Positions 55,538-63,969 of a stretch of DNA of 64,000 bases are shown here, one piece after another. The notes beneath the pieces were generated by a model, which worked only from the letters and a program-made list of their open reading frames with translations, had not been told where the DNA came from and made no database searches. The stretch spans positions 62,001-126,000 of the forward strand of contig NZ_AUDN01000008.1 of assembly GCF_000425485.1 (NCBI RefSeq), written 5' to 3'. Position numbers and translations under genes: made by a program. The stretch comes from Flavobacterium tegetincola DSM 22377. GTDB lineage: Bacteria; Bacteroidota; Bacteroidia; Flavobacteriales; Flavobacteriaceae. How positions within the stretch are numbered: the stretch's first letter is position 1; every line of letters begins with the position of its first letter.

Positions 55538-55556
55538 CAGCCTTAAAATACAATGT

Positions 55557-57260
55557 ATGCAACTTTCAGAACAAGAAATCATTAGAAGAGAAAAGCTTCA
55601 AGCTTTGCGTGACCTAAATATCAACCCCTATCCTGCGGATTTATTTCCGGTAAAACATACTTCAAAACAAGTAAAGGAAAATTTTAGCGAAGGTCAAAAG
55701 GTGGTTCTTGCTGGACGTTTAATGAGTGTTCGCGACCAAGGTAAAGCAGCATTTGCTGAATTACAAGATAGCGAAGGCAGAATTCAGATGTATTTAAATC
55801 GCGACGTGATTTGTCCCGATGAAGACAAAATGATGTACAATCAGGTGTTTAAAAAACTGACTGATTTAGGTGATTTTATTGGTATCGAAGGGGAAACTTT
55901 TTTGACGAAAGTCGGAGCTCAATGTATTCGTGTCGATAAATTTACTTTTTTAAGTAAAACCATTCGTCCATTGCCGTTGCCAAAAACAGACGAAGACGGA
56001 AATATTCACGATGCTTTCGTAGACCCAGAATTGCGCTACAGAATGCGTTATGTAGATTTAGTGGTGAATCCAAACGTGAAAGAAGTTTTTGTAAAAAGAA
56101 ACAAGTTGTTTTCTGCAATGCGAAATTTCTTTAACAATGCCGGATACATGGAAGTGGAAACGCCTATTCTGCAAGCCATTCCAGGTGGTGCTGCAGCACG
56201 GCCTTTTATTACACACCACAACAGTTTAGACATTCCGTTATACATGCGAATTGCAAACGAATTGTATCTAAAAAGACTTATCGTAGGTGGATTTGACGGT
56301 GTTTATGAGTTTTCTAAAAACTTCAGAAATGAAGGAATGGACCGAACACATAATCCGGAATTTACCGCAATGGAAATATATGTAGCCTACAAAGACTACA
56401 ACTGGATGATGGAATTTACCGAAAATTTGCTGGAGCATTGTGCTACAGAAGTCAACGGAAGTAATGAAACAACTTTTGGCGAACATAAAATCAATTTCAA
56501 AGCGCCGTATGCTCGAGTTACAATGACCGATTCTATCAAACATTTTACAGGCTTTGATATTTCAGGTAAAACAGAAGCGGAACTTTTTGAAGCTGCAAGA
56601 GGCATGGGAATTGACGTGGACAACACGATGGGGAAAGGAAAATTAATTGATGAAATTTTTGGCGCAAAATGCGAAGGAAATTACATTCAGCCCACTTTCA
56701 TCACTGATTATCCAAAGGAAATGTCGCCTCTTTGTAAAGAGCACAGAGACAATCCAGAATTAACAGAACGCTTTGAATTAATGGTTTGCGGAAAAGAAAT
56801 CGCTAACGCATATTCAGAACTAAACGACCCAATTGACCAAAGAGCACGTTTTGAAAACCAAATGAAACTAGCCGAAAAAGGAGACGATGAAGCCAACGGA
56901 ATCATCGATGAAGACTTCTTAAGAGCTCTAGAATACGGAATGCCACCTACTTCTGGTTTAGGAATTGGAATGGACCGATTGATTATGTTTTTAACCAATA
57001 ATCCATCAATTCAGGAAGTATTGTTTTTCCCTCAAATGCGTCCGGAAAAGAAAGCCATTCAAGTCGAACTTTCTGACGAAGAAAAAACTATTATTCTACT
57101 TTTGAATAAAAACGAAAATACATTTGATTTAGCACAATTAAAGCTAGCCGCTGGCTTGAGCGGAAAAAAATGGGACGCTTCGATGAAAAATCTAAGCAGA
57201 CATAATTTAATAAAAGTGAGTTTAACTGGCGATACAAAGACAGTTGAATTTGTAGGGTAA
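55557..57260 (+). CDS. lysS: Lysyl-tRNA synthetase (class II)
   Basis: 567-residue aminoacyl-tRNA synthetase. The N-terminal OB-fold anticodon-binding domain (VVLAGRLMSVRDQGKAAFAELQDSEGRIQMYL, about 50-81) precedes the class II core with motif 1 (FNNAGYMEVETPILQAIPGGAAARPF), motif 2 (FRNEGMDRTHNPEFTAMEIY) and motif 3 (GLGIGMDRLIMFLTN). About 60 residues follow motif 3 and the usual C-terminus (DEEKTIILLLNKNENTFDLAQLKLAAGLSGKKW...), an extension seen in Bacteroidetes LysS. A clear promoter lies upstream and a terminator downstream. Confidence 0.98.
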   Translation: MQLSEQEIIRREKLQALRDLNINPYPADLFPVKHTSKQVKENFSEGQKVVLAGRLMSVRDQGKAAFAELQDSEGRIQMYLNRDVICPDEDKMMYNQVFKKLTDLGDFIGIEGETFLTKVGAQCIRVDKFTFLSKTIRPLPLPKTDEDGNIHDAFVDPELRYRMRYVDLVVNPNVKEVFVKRNKLFSAMRNFFNNAGYMEVETPILQAIPGGAAARPFITHHNSLDIPLYMRIANELYLKRLIVGGFDGVYEFSKNFRNEGMDRTHNPEFTAMEIYVAYKDYNWMMEFTENLLEHCATEVNGSNETTFGEHKINFKAPYARVTMTDSIKHFTGFDISGKTEAELFEAARGMGIDVDNTMGKGKLIDEIFGAKCEGNYIQPTFITDYPKEMSPLCKEHRDNPELTERFELMVCGKEIANAYSELNDPIDQRARFENQMKLAEKGDDEANGIIDEDFLRALEYGMPPTSGLGIGMDRLIMFLTNNPSIQEVLFFPQMRPEKKAIQVELSDEEKTIILLLNKNENTFDLAQLKLAAGLSGKKWDASMKNLSRHNLIKVSLTGDTKTVEFVG

Positions 57261-57285
57261 ACCAACTGATAAATAGATCATAGAA

Positions 57286-57306
57286 AGGAGTTCGTAATGA
57301 GCTCCT
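57286..57306 (+). terminator. lysS terminator
   Basis: AGGAGTTC / GAGCTCCT stem of 8 pairs (one T-G) with a 5-nt loop, followed by nine T. Confidence 0.85.
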
Positions 57307-57419
57307 TTTTTTTTATGTTATAATTTAGAAGCTGTTAAAACTTTACCAATATTATTAATTCATTAAACTAAATTCTTTTTTAAAGGTCTTAATGGTATAA
57401 CGTTTTAAAATTTATAATT

Positions 57420-57857
57420 ATGAAAAGAATAATGATACTTGCAATTTTATCCTTGAGTTTATCAGGAATTGCACAAGAGCGACGCGACAACAATCGAAAA
57501 GAAAAAGTAGAATTCACGCCGGAACAAAGGACTGAATTGCAGGTTAAAAAAATGACCTTGGACTTAGATTTAAGTGCGAAACAGCAGAAGGAAATTTCCG
57601 AACTGATGCAAAAGCAACAAGCCAAACGAGCGGTGACACGTGATGAAATGAAAGCCAAGCGCGAGGAAATGAAAAAAAGAAATTCGGATGACAAATTTGC
57701 TATGCGAACCAAAATGCTTGACCAACGAATTGCGATGCATACAGAAATGAAAAAAGTTCTTAGTCCTGAACAGTTTGCAAAATGGGAAAAAAATGCAGAT
57801 AAAAAGACAAAGCACGTTAAAATGCGCAACAATAAAAAAGAATCTAAACAAAAATAA
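57420..57857 (+). CDS. Small secreted Spy/CpxP-like or DUF4890-like protein
   Basis: 145-residue exported, highly charged helical protein. The signal peptide MKRIMILAILSLSLSGIAQ is followed by Arg/Lys/Glu-rich helices with LTxxQ-like motifs (FTPEQRTELQ, LDLSAKQQKEI near 49-59, LSPEQFAKW near 116-124). This pattern matches periplasmic chaperone-like proteins of the Spy/CpxP type and DUF4890 proteins of Bacteroidetes. The C-terminus is extremely basic. The function is inferred from pattern only. I see no consensus promoter, and the following gene has its own. Confidence 0.7.
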   Translation: MKRIMILAILSLSLSGIAQERRDNNRKEKVEFTPEQRTELQVKKMTLDLDLSAKQQKEISELMQKQQAKRAVTRDEMKAKREEMKKRNSDDKFAMRTKMLDQRIAMHTEMKKVLSPEQFAKWEKNADKKTKHVKMRNNKKESKQK

Positions 57858-57858
57858 T

Positions 57859-57889
57859 TTTGGTTTTATGATTTATTTAATTAGATTTG
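57859..57889 (+). promoter_or_regulatory. Promoter of the small secreted protein gene at 57918
   Basis: TTTG, exactly 19 bp, then TAGATTTG. The start near 57895 gives a leader of about 23 nt. The -33 element overlaps a second possible -7 box (TAATTTTG, 57855-57862). Confidence 0.7.
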
Positions 57890-57917
57890 GCAAACCAAAC
57901 TATTAAAAACTATAATC

Positions 57918-58277
57918 ATGAAAAATATATTTGTTGCATTGGCACTTTTTGCTGCTCTTGGAGTTAGCGCTCAAACTAAAAAAGCAACTTTAGCTCCAGC
58001 AACATCCGTTGAAGCCCCGATGCTAACTGCTGAAGCTGCTGCAGAACGTGACATGAAAGCTTTATCAGCTGTAGTTACTGTTGAGGAGTCGGCAAAACCT
58101 GAAATAAATAAAACATTTATTACAAAATACCGAACAAAAGCAGAAAACACTCTTTCTCAAGATCGTATGGCGGCACTTAACGCTTACGTTGAAAGTCAGC
58201 TAGCTACATACCTTGGTGATGCTAATTTTGCAAAACTGAAAACAAATACAAAACTGTTCAATCAGTTGACAAAGTAA
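57918..58277 (+). CDS. Small secreted protein, function unknown
   Basis: 119-residue exported protein: signal peptide MKNIFVALALFAALGVSAQ, an Ala/Pro-rich linker, then two helices ending AALNAYVESQLATYLGDANFAKLKTNTKLFNQLTK. I recognise no family. Its size, signal peptide and helical character are like the preceding gene, and 'LSQDRMAALNAYVESQL' loosely echoes the 'LSPEQ...' end of that protein, so distant kinship is possible. It has its own promoter and a terminator 27 bp past the stop. Confidence 0.7.
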   Translation: MKNIFVALALFAALGVSAQTKKATLAPATSVEAPMLTAEAAAERDMKALSAVVTVEESAKPEINKTFITKYRTKAENTLSQDRMAALNAYVESQLATYLGDANFAKLKTNTKLFNQLTK

Positions 58278-58303
58278 TATAAGATTACATTATTAATTCA
58301 TTG

Positions 58304-58329
58304 AAAAGACTCCTTAATTGGGGTCTTTT
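58304..58329 (+). terminator. Terminator after the small secreted protein gene
   Basis: AAAAGACTCC pairs with GGGGTCTTTT (one T-G pair) across a 6-nt loop, with the T run continuing to 58331. On the minus strand the A/T flank is poorer, so it serves mainly the plus strand. Confidence 0.8.
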
Positions 58330-58361
58330 TTATTGTCCTAAACTATTTAAGCAACTTTAAA

Positions 58362-59132
58362 TTATTTGATCATTTTCTTTCTGATTAACACTAAAATCAA
58401 GATAGGGAAAGTCATTGCTATAAAGAAAGGTAAAATGTAATGAATTAAATTCATAGCTAGAAAAACTGCCATAATTAATAATTGAAAACCCAATCCATAC
58501 ACAGACAAGATAGTCATAAACCAATTGGGAAATCGTTTCACTTTGTACGCACTTGCATCTAAAAAGTAGATAATTCTGTCGTACACTCCATAAAGACTTA
58601 GGTACATTTTAAAAATGTTATTTACCGCACGTTGGGTTTCACCAGGTAGAGCTTTTGGAGCATTAATTTCAAAAACTTTACTTGTTGCATCTCCTCCAAG
58701 AGTATTATTCCGAAGAATTACGTAGTAGTAATTGTATAAAGTACCTTGCAATTGCAGTCCAAAAAATGCAGCAATAAGTAACGAAAAATGCGAATTTGTA
58801 ATATAAGCAATTGTACCTAAAAACATAAAATTGAGCAGGATATCAAAGATACTGTCCAAATACCTACCAATATAAGAAGGCGTTTTTTTAAGACGTGCCA
58901 ACTCGCCATCTGCAGCGTCTATTCCAGATTTTAAAAGTAATAGAAATCCGGCTAAGATATAATAACCAGACAGCATACTCACAATCGAAAGTAAGCCACA
59001 AAAGCCAAAAAGAAAGGTAACGTGAATGGGAGTATACTTTGTTTTTTGCAAGGATTTTGCAAGAAATCTTCCAAATGACCTACCGTAATCTGATAAATCT
59101 AAAAATTGGTTTTCGGCACTAAGTTTGGACAT
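58362..59132 (-). CDS. CDP-alcohol phosphatidyltransferase family protein
   Basis: 256-residue integral membrane enzyme that exchanges CMP of a CDP-alcohol for another alcohol in phospholipid or related synthesis. The signature DGx2ARx8Gx3Dx3D is complete at about 72-94 (starting DGELAR and ending GRYLDSIFD). About six hydrophobic segments surround it. The acceptor alcohol cannot be read from the sequence. It stands alone between convergent plus-strand genes and the hemL unit. Confidence 0.9.
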   Translation of the reverse strand: MSKLSAENQFLDLSDYGRSFGRFLAKSLQKTKYTPIHVTFLFGFCGLLSIVSMLSGYYILAGFLLLLKSGIDAADGELARLKKTPSYIGRYLDSIFDILLNFMFLGTIAYITNSHFSLLIAAFFGLQLQGTLYNYYYVILRNNTLGGDATSKVFEINAPKALPGETQRAVNNIFKMYLSLYGVYDRIIYFLDASAYKVKRFPNWFMTILSVYGLGFQLLIMAVFLAMNLIHYILPFFIAMTFPILILVLIRKKMIK

Positions 59133-59170
59133 TATAAAACGAGGAGAAAAGTCAGGACAATATAGTCGAA

Positions 59171-59206
59171 AAAAAAATTGAGCCGTAAAAGTAGCTCAAT
59201 TTTTTT
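59171..59206. terminator. Terminator of the hemL operon
   Basis: AAAAAAATTGAGC / GCTCAATTTTTTT, 13-base arms with a 10-nt loop. The A/T ends give a T run in both directions. It lies about 70 bp past the hemL stop on the minus strand. Confidence 0.85.
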
Positions 59207-59273
59207 AGTTTTATTCTTTTTAGAATAACAATATGATGGTAGAATCAATTACAAGTTTAACGTAATTATATTA

Positions 59274-60560
59274 TTATAGCTTTTTGGCCACTTTCGCAAT
59301 TGCCGCTATGGTAAAATCTAAATCTTCATAGGTCAAAGCATCCGTTATAAACCAAGTTTCGTAGGCAGATGGAGCAATGTAAATTCCTTCGTCCAATAAT
59401 CCATGGAAAAATTGTTTAAAACGCTCGTTATCTCCTTTTTTTGCTGATTCAAAATCGATTACTTCTTCTGCAGCAAAATGCACAGAAATCATTGAACCTA
59501 CTCTGTTTATAGTAAATTCAATTGCTTCTTGCGTCAACACGTTCCGAATTCCGTCTTCCAAATATGCAGTTTTTGCAGCCAAACGATCGAAAATTTCTGT
59601 ATCAGCATCTAAAGTTTGTAGCATGGCCAAACCAGCCGCCATAGCAAGTGGATTTCCTGATAACGTACCTGCTTGATAAACGGGACCAAGAGGCGCTAAA
59701 TAATTCATGATTTCCTCACGAGCTGCAAAAGCACCAACAGGCAATCCGCCTCCTATTACTTTTCCAAAACACGTAATATCTGCTTTTATGTTATATAATT
59801 CCTGCACACCGCCTTTAGCCAAACGAAATCCAGTCATAACCTCATCAAAGATCAAAAGAATTCCATTATCGGTACACATTTGGCGTAAGCCTTCTAAAAA
59901 TCCTTTTTGTGGCGGAATACATCCCATATTTCCTGCTACAGGTTCGACAATAATGGTCGCAATTTCTCCTGGATTGGCATCAATTAATTGTTGTACACTT
60001 GCTAAATCATTAAAATTGGCAAGCAACGTATCTTTTGCCGTTCCCGCTGTAACTCCTGGACTGTTGGGCGAACCAAAAGTAATGGCACCACTTCCAGCTT
60101 GAATTAAAAAGGAATCTGAATGTCCGTGGTAGCAACCTGCAAATTTTATTATTTTATCTCTATTTGTAAAACCTCGTGCCAACCGAATCGCACTCATGCA
60201 GGCTTCTGTACCTGAATTTACAAAACGAATCTTATCAATATTCGGAACCATTTTTACCGCTAAAGTGGCAATTTCGGTTTCCAAAGCTGTTGGCATTCCA
60301 AACGACGTTCCTAGTTTTGCTCTAGATATTACTGCATCCACAACTGGTGGAAATGCATGACCTAAAATCATGGGGCCCCATGAATTGATGTAGTCAATTA
60401 AACGTCGATCGTCTTCATCATACAAGTAAGCTCCTCTTGCATATTTAACAAATATGGGCGTTCCACCGACTGATTTAAACGCTCGGACTGGCGAATTTAC
60501 ACCACCAGGAATTACTTTTTCAGCTTCTGCAAAAAGCTGACTACTTCTTTTATAAATCAT
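59274..60560 (-). CDS. hemL: Glutamate-1-semialdehyde 2,1-aminomutase
   Basis: 428-residue PLP enzyme that makes 5-aminolevulinate for heme in the C5 pathway. Conserved stretches are [18 protein letters not shown] near 17-34, [36 protein letters not shown] and the lysine loop [18 protein letters not shown] near 265-282, whose Lys binds PLP. Of normal length. It is the last gene of a three-gene unit with a glucosaminidase and a PLP deaminase, separated from the glucosaminidase gene by 41 bp. Confidence 0.97.
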   Translation of the reverse strand: MIYKRSSQLFAEAEKVIPGGVNSPVRAFKSVGGTPIFVKYARGAYLYDEDDRRLIDYINSWGPMILGHAFPPVVDAVISRAKLGTSFGMPTALETEIATLAVKMVPNIDKIRFVNSGTEACMSAIRLARGFTNRDKIIKFAGCYHGHSDSFLIQAGSGAITFGSPNSPGVTAGTAKDTLLANFNDLASVQQLIDANPGEIATIIVEPVAGNMGCIPPQKGFLEGLRQMCTDNGILLIFDEVMTGFRLAKGGVQELYNIKADITCFGKVIGGGLPVGAFAAREEIMNYLAPLGPVYQAGTLSGNPLAMAAGLAMLQTLDADTEIFDRLAAKTAYLEDGIRNVLTQEAIEFTINRVGSMISVHFAAEEVIDFESAKKGDNERFKQFFHGLLDEGIYIAPSAYETWFITDALTYEDLDFTIAAIAKVAKKL

Positions 60561-60601
60561 TTTTAAATTTTATTTTAGATAAAAGTGGCTTTCGCAACTT
60601 A

Positions 60602-61450
60602 CTATTTTACTATTAATTTTTGGCCGATAGAAAGTGTATTGTCAGATAATTTATTCTTTTTCTTTAAATCTTCTACCGTAATGTTGAACTTTTTAGAAAT
60701 GGCATACAAGGTCTCACCAGCTTGCACTTCATAAGTATTTCCAACTTGATGACTCGCAATGATTACTGGTTTCGCAGCATTGTCAAATGGCGTGTATCGA
60801 TTTCCTAAAACTTCTGAATCATACTGGTGCAAATTGTACTTTTCAATATAATTAATCAATTTTTCAGGATATCTTGGATCTGTGGCATATCCTGCTTTTC
60901 GCAAACCTTTGGCCCAAGCTTCGTAATCATCTTTGTCCAGTTCAAATAAACTTGCATACCTACTTCGACCGGTCAAAAATAAAGCATGATCTCTGTAGGA
61001 CTCTGCTGGATCTTTATATTTTCTGAAACATTCTTGAGCGGCATCATCGTCATGATATACTTTTTCGCCTTCCCATCCTGTATGGCACTTAATACCAAAA
61101 TGATTGTTGGAACGCTTTGCCAAATCACCTCTTCCCGCTCCAGATTCTAAAATTCCTTGTGCCAGAATAATACTTGCAGGAATGCCATATTCTTTCATAT
61201 TGCTTTTTGCAATATTTTTAAAATCATTTATGTAAGCAAAAACAACATCAGTATACACGGTAGTTTTTGATGTGGAAACCATGGTCTCCGTTTCTCTGTT
61301 TTCTGATTTTGGACTTGTGGTCTGTTTTTTTGTTTGAACCGTTCTTTTGCTTGTAGTGTGTTTTGATTTAGAAGTCTTTGAATACTTCTTTGAACTTCCA
61401 CAACTCATGAGCAAGACAACGACAAATAGACACGCAATTTTTTTAATCAT
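60602..61450 (-). CDS. Glucosaminidase (FlgJ/LytG-like) lipoprotein with LysM domain
   Basis: 282-residue peptidoglycan hydrolase. The lipoprotein signal MIKKIACLFVVVLLMSC gives Cys17, then a Ser/Lys/Thr-rich linker to about 65, the glucosaminidase domain (ILAQGILESGAGRGDLAKRSNNHFGIKC near 93-120, with the catalytic Glu in LESG) to about 210, and a C-terminal LysM domain (YEVQAGETLYAISKKFNITVEDLKKKNKL, about 236-280). It cleaves N-acetylglucosaminyl bonds in the cell wall. Its start overlaps the upstream PLP-deaminase gene by 8 bp. Confidence 0.93.
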   Translation of the reverse strand: MIKKIACLFVVVLLMSCGSSKKYSKTSKSKHTTSKRTVQTKKQTTSPKSENRETETMVSTSKTTVYTDVVFAYINDFKNIAKSNMKEYGIPASIILAQGILESGAGRGDLAKRSNNHFGIKCHTGWEGEKVYHDDDAAQECFRKYKDPAESYRDHALFLTGRSRYASLFELDKDDYEAWAKGLRKAGYATDPRYPEKLINYIEKYNLHQYDSEVLGNRYTPFDNAAKPVIIASHQVGNTYEVQAGETLYAISKKFNITVEDLKKKNKLSDNTLSIGQKLIVK

Positions 61451-62357
61451 TTCTGTTTATTTTTGGTAATTTCTTTTTTTCTAACAAATTATTTATACCT
61501 GCAATTCCCTGAATTCCTCCAGTGTGAATCATTAAAATCCTTGAATTATCGGCAAAAAACCCGTCTTTAATTAAACTTCTAACGCCAAAAACCATCTTTG
61601 CCGTATAAATCGGATCCAAAAGAATTTGCGTTTCAGCATAAAAATCATTCATAAAGGTGATTAATTCAGGGGTAACTTTGCCATAACCACCAAATTCAAA
61701 ACCATTTACGAGTTGCCAATTTGTTTCGCTTACAAAATTACGAATTTCATTTTGCAAAAAATCCCCTTTTAACGCCGGAAATCCCAAAACTTGCTGATTT
61801 GACAACGAACTTTTGATAATTCCCGCAATTGTGCCTCCAGTTCCAACTGCAGAAACTATATAATTGAATTTTTTATCTTCTTCCGTTAAAATTTCAGTAC
61901 AACCTTTTACCGCTAATTCGTTCGTTCCGCCTTCGGGAATAAGGTAGAAATCGCCAAATTTTTCTTTTAGCGAAAGTAAAAAAGCTTTATCCGTTTTATT
62001 TCGATAGATATCTCTTGAAACAAACTCAAATTGCATTCCGTTTTCCGAAGCGAATTTCAAGGTTGGGTTATCATTTATTTTTTCAGCTAATTCATCGCCT
62101 CTTATAATTCCAATTGTTTTGAGTCCTTCAAATTTTCCAGCAAAAGCAACTGCTGCAATGTGATTGGAAAATGCACCACCGAAAGTCAAAAGTGTTGTGC
62201 AATTTTGTTTTTTGGCTTCCGCCAAATTATATTTGAGTTTCCTGAATTTATTACCACTCACAAACGGATGAATTAGGTCTTCTCGCTTGATGTAAACGTC
62301 GATATTTCTTTCTTTATCAGAAAATGCGAATTGGTTTTTTACTTTTAGTGGAATCAT
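61443..62357 (-). CDS. 1-aminocyclopropane-1-carboxylate deaminase / D-cysteine desulfhydrase family PLP enzyme
   Basis: 304-residue fold-type II PLP enzyme. Visible are the start IDVYIKREDLIHPFVSGNKFRKLKYNL, whose Lys in GNKxRKL binds PLP, then LLTFGGAFSNHIAAVAFAG near 58-76, GTNELAVKGCTEI and the phosphate loop VGTGGTIAGI. Members act on ACC or D-cysteine; which one is not decided by sequence alone. It is first of a three-gene unit (this gene, glucosaminidase, hemL), overlapping the next by 8 bp. I find no promoter consensus in the 90-bp spacer upstream. Confidence 0.9.
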   Translation of the reverse strand: MIPLKVKNQFAFSDKERNIDVYIKREDLIHPFVSGNKFRKLKYNLAEAKKQNCTTLLTFGGAFSNHIAAVAFAGKFEGLKTIGIIRGDELAEKINDNPTLKFASENGMQFEFVSRDIYRNKTDKAFLLSLKEKFGDFYLIPEGGTNELAVKGCTEILTEEDKKFNYIVSAVGTGGTIAGIIKSSLSNQQVLGFPALKGDFLQNEIRNFVSETNWQLVNGFEFGGYGKVTPELITFMNDFYAETQILLDPIYTAKMVFGVRSLIKDGFFADNSRILMIHTGGIQGIAGINNLLEKKKLPKINRND

Positions 62358-62449
62358 ATAAGAATCTATTACAGTTTTTTTTAAATTTTATTGGATATAA
62401 TGGTTTTTAATTTGTGAAAAAAATATTCATTAATTACACTCAATAAACT

Positions 62450-63391
62450 TTAATAATACAGATTAAATACACCTACTTTAACTTCTTTAATTTTTAGTTT
62501 CTCATCACTAATTTCATCTTTGTCAATAATGAAAACTTTTCGTATATTTGAGTTGATTAGTTGGTTTAAATCATAATTATTAAATTTCTTCAAATAATTC
62601 ATACTTATTATTTTACTCGAATTTGTTTTTAAAAATGTTTTGTCTCTGTAAAACACATCCGCTGGTTCGCTAAAACTTTTAAGATTCACACTCATAAAAA
62701 TACCCGAAGTGCATTTAAATTGCCACAAATATTGTTGTCCAAAAGTATTCCTTTCTTTATTAGAAATTTCACCAAGTTGTATTTCCTTGCCTCTTTCAAC
62801 GTACAAATAAATCGTATCTAAGGACTTAACTCTTTCAAATTCCTCGTCATAAAAATAATTTCTCAAATTTAAGTACGACTTTGAAAACTTTTCTCTAACT
62901 TCTGGGAATGTGTATTTAGGCTGCCAATTATTTCCATGTGAAGTTATAAGTTTCAAAATTTTACCACCTTTACTTATTGAAACCACACTTGTATCTTTAT
63001 CGTAATGGGAATAATAGCTCTTTTGAGTAGTGTCGGCTTCAATAAGCTTTTCAGGATTAATTTTAACTAATGCATCTATTAGAATTTCACATTTTAACTT
63101 ATCTTCCTTGCTAAGTGTGATGGTGTTAATAAGACTGTCTTCGCAGCGCGTATAAAATATGATTTCATTGTTTTTCATAGAAATGTATCGATTATATTGC
63201 ATGTCAATGATTAAAGCAGATGTACCTTCGTTCAAGAGCTTTCTGACTTTATGTCCTTCATTTTTATAATCGAATGTCTCGTAGTTAGAAAAGACAAAAC
63301 TAGAATCAGCTTTACTTTTTGGGATTATTGATTGTGAATAAGTATCAGCGTAAATTAAAACCGTTAAAATTAAAATGTATTTCATGTTCAT
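62450..63391 (-). CDS. Exported protein of unknown function
   Basis: 313-residue protein I do not recognise. It starts with a probable signal peptide (MNMKYILILTVLIYADTYSQ; the second Met is an alternative start) and continues as a mixed alpha/beta, Lys/Asn/Ser-rich chain without cysteine pairs, membrane segments or sorting domain. One Cys lies near 82 (TRCEDSL). It is probably periplasmic. It lies between the PLP-deaminase unit and a small HExxH membrane protein on the same strand, without clear promoter or terminator, so I cannot infer a role. Confidence 0.7.
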   Translation of the reverse strand: MNMKYILILTVLIYADTYSQSIIPKSKADSSFVFSNYETFDYKNEGHKVRKLLNEGTSALIIDMQYNRYISMKNNEIIFYTRCEDSLINTITLSKEDKLKCEILIDALVKINPEKLIEADTTQKSYYSHYDKDTSVVSISKGGKILKLITSHGNNWQPKYTFPEVREKFSKSYLNLRNYFYDEEFERVKSLDTIYLYVERGKEIQLGEISNKERNTFGQQYLWQFKCTSGIFMSVNLKSFSEPADVFYRDKTFLKTNSSKIISMNYLKKFNNYDLNQLINSNIRKVFIIDKDEISDEKLKIKEVKVGVFNLYY

Positions 63392-63429
63392 TTATTTAAG
63401 GAATTGTAGAAGTCTCCCAACGGAAATAT

Positions 63430-63762
63430 TTACTGTTTCATATAATTTAAAAAATTCCAAAACCTTCTTTTGCGCAAAAAATACTCCTTCGATTCATTGG
63501 CGTAAGCCTCACGTTCAAAACTAATATTTCTATAAGCCGTATGTTTATCCTTATATTGCAATATTCGTATGAAATATTCGATTCCGTACCAAATGAAAAA
63601 CGGCAAAATCAATAATTCCATTTGTTGCTGAATATGGATTTTCTCATGTTGCATTATTATTGGATTGGAGATATTTTTCCTATCTTTTAAAATAATAAAA
63701 GGAAAGACTGTGAGTCCCGCAAAACCCTTTGGAATTAAATATTTTGCAACAGTAACGAACAT
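63430..63762 (-). CDS. Small membrane protein with HExxH motif
   Basis: 110-residue protein with a hydrophobic start (LIPKGFAGLTVFPFIILK), the zinc-metallopeptidase motif HEKIH at about 39-43 followed by IQQQMELLILPFFIWYGIEYF, a membrane segment, and a downstream Glu in FEREAYANE that could be the third zinc ligand. The layout resembles a minimal M48/M56-like domain, as in short Bacteroidetes proteins of unknown function. Whether it is catalytic is unknown. It is transcribed towards the unknown gene at 62450, leaving 38 bp. Confidence 0.7.
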   Translation of the reverse strand: MFVTVAKYLIPKGFAGLTVFPFIILKDRKNISNPIIMQHEKIHIQQQMELLILPFFIWYGIEYFIRILQYKDKHTAYRNISFEREAYANESKEYFLRKRRFWNFLNYMKQ

Positions 63763-63790
63763 TTGCCTTAAAGTTTTTAAATTTGCCTCT

Positions 63791-63967
63791 ATGAACGAGC
63801 AAAATAAGGAAAATAAATTAATTGAAGGAGAAGATTTTTACTATACGCCCGAAGGTTACAAATGTTTTACCGAAAAACACCACTTAAAACGCGGTTATTG
63901 CTGCAAAAGTGGCTGTAGACATTGTCCGTATGGATATGATAAGAAAACGGGAACAGTCAAGAAGTAG
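63791..63967 (+). CDS. DUF5522 small cysteine-rich protein
   Basis: 58-residue protein with the characteristic end YYTPEGYKCFTEKHHLKRGYCCKSGCRHCPYGY, in which five cysteines and nearby histidines suggest a metal or Fe-S site. I use the ATG at 63791; an upstream in-frame reading runs over the neighbouring gene and lacks conservation. The function is unknown. It is divergent from the HExxH protein with a 28-bp gap. Confidence 0.88.
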   Translation: MNEQNKENKLIEGEDFYYTPEGYKCFTEKHHLKRGYCCKSGCRHCPYGYDKKTGTVKK

Positions 63968-63969
63968 AA

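Larger units (their letters stand above)
55028..55556. other. 529-bp repeat-rich spacer between divergent lipB and lysS
   Basis: From left to right it holds a structured repeat (55052-55164), a possible minus-strand -7 box TATATTTG (55219-55212) followed by CAGTC, a 27-bp-armed inverted repeat (55259-55314), four heptamers (55384-55411), a period-12 ATATTG tract (55445-55504) and the lysS promoter. A plus-strand frame at 55051-55305 lies wholly on the repeats and is not credible. Confidence 0.8.
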
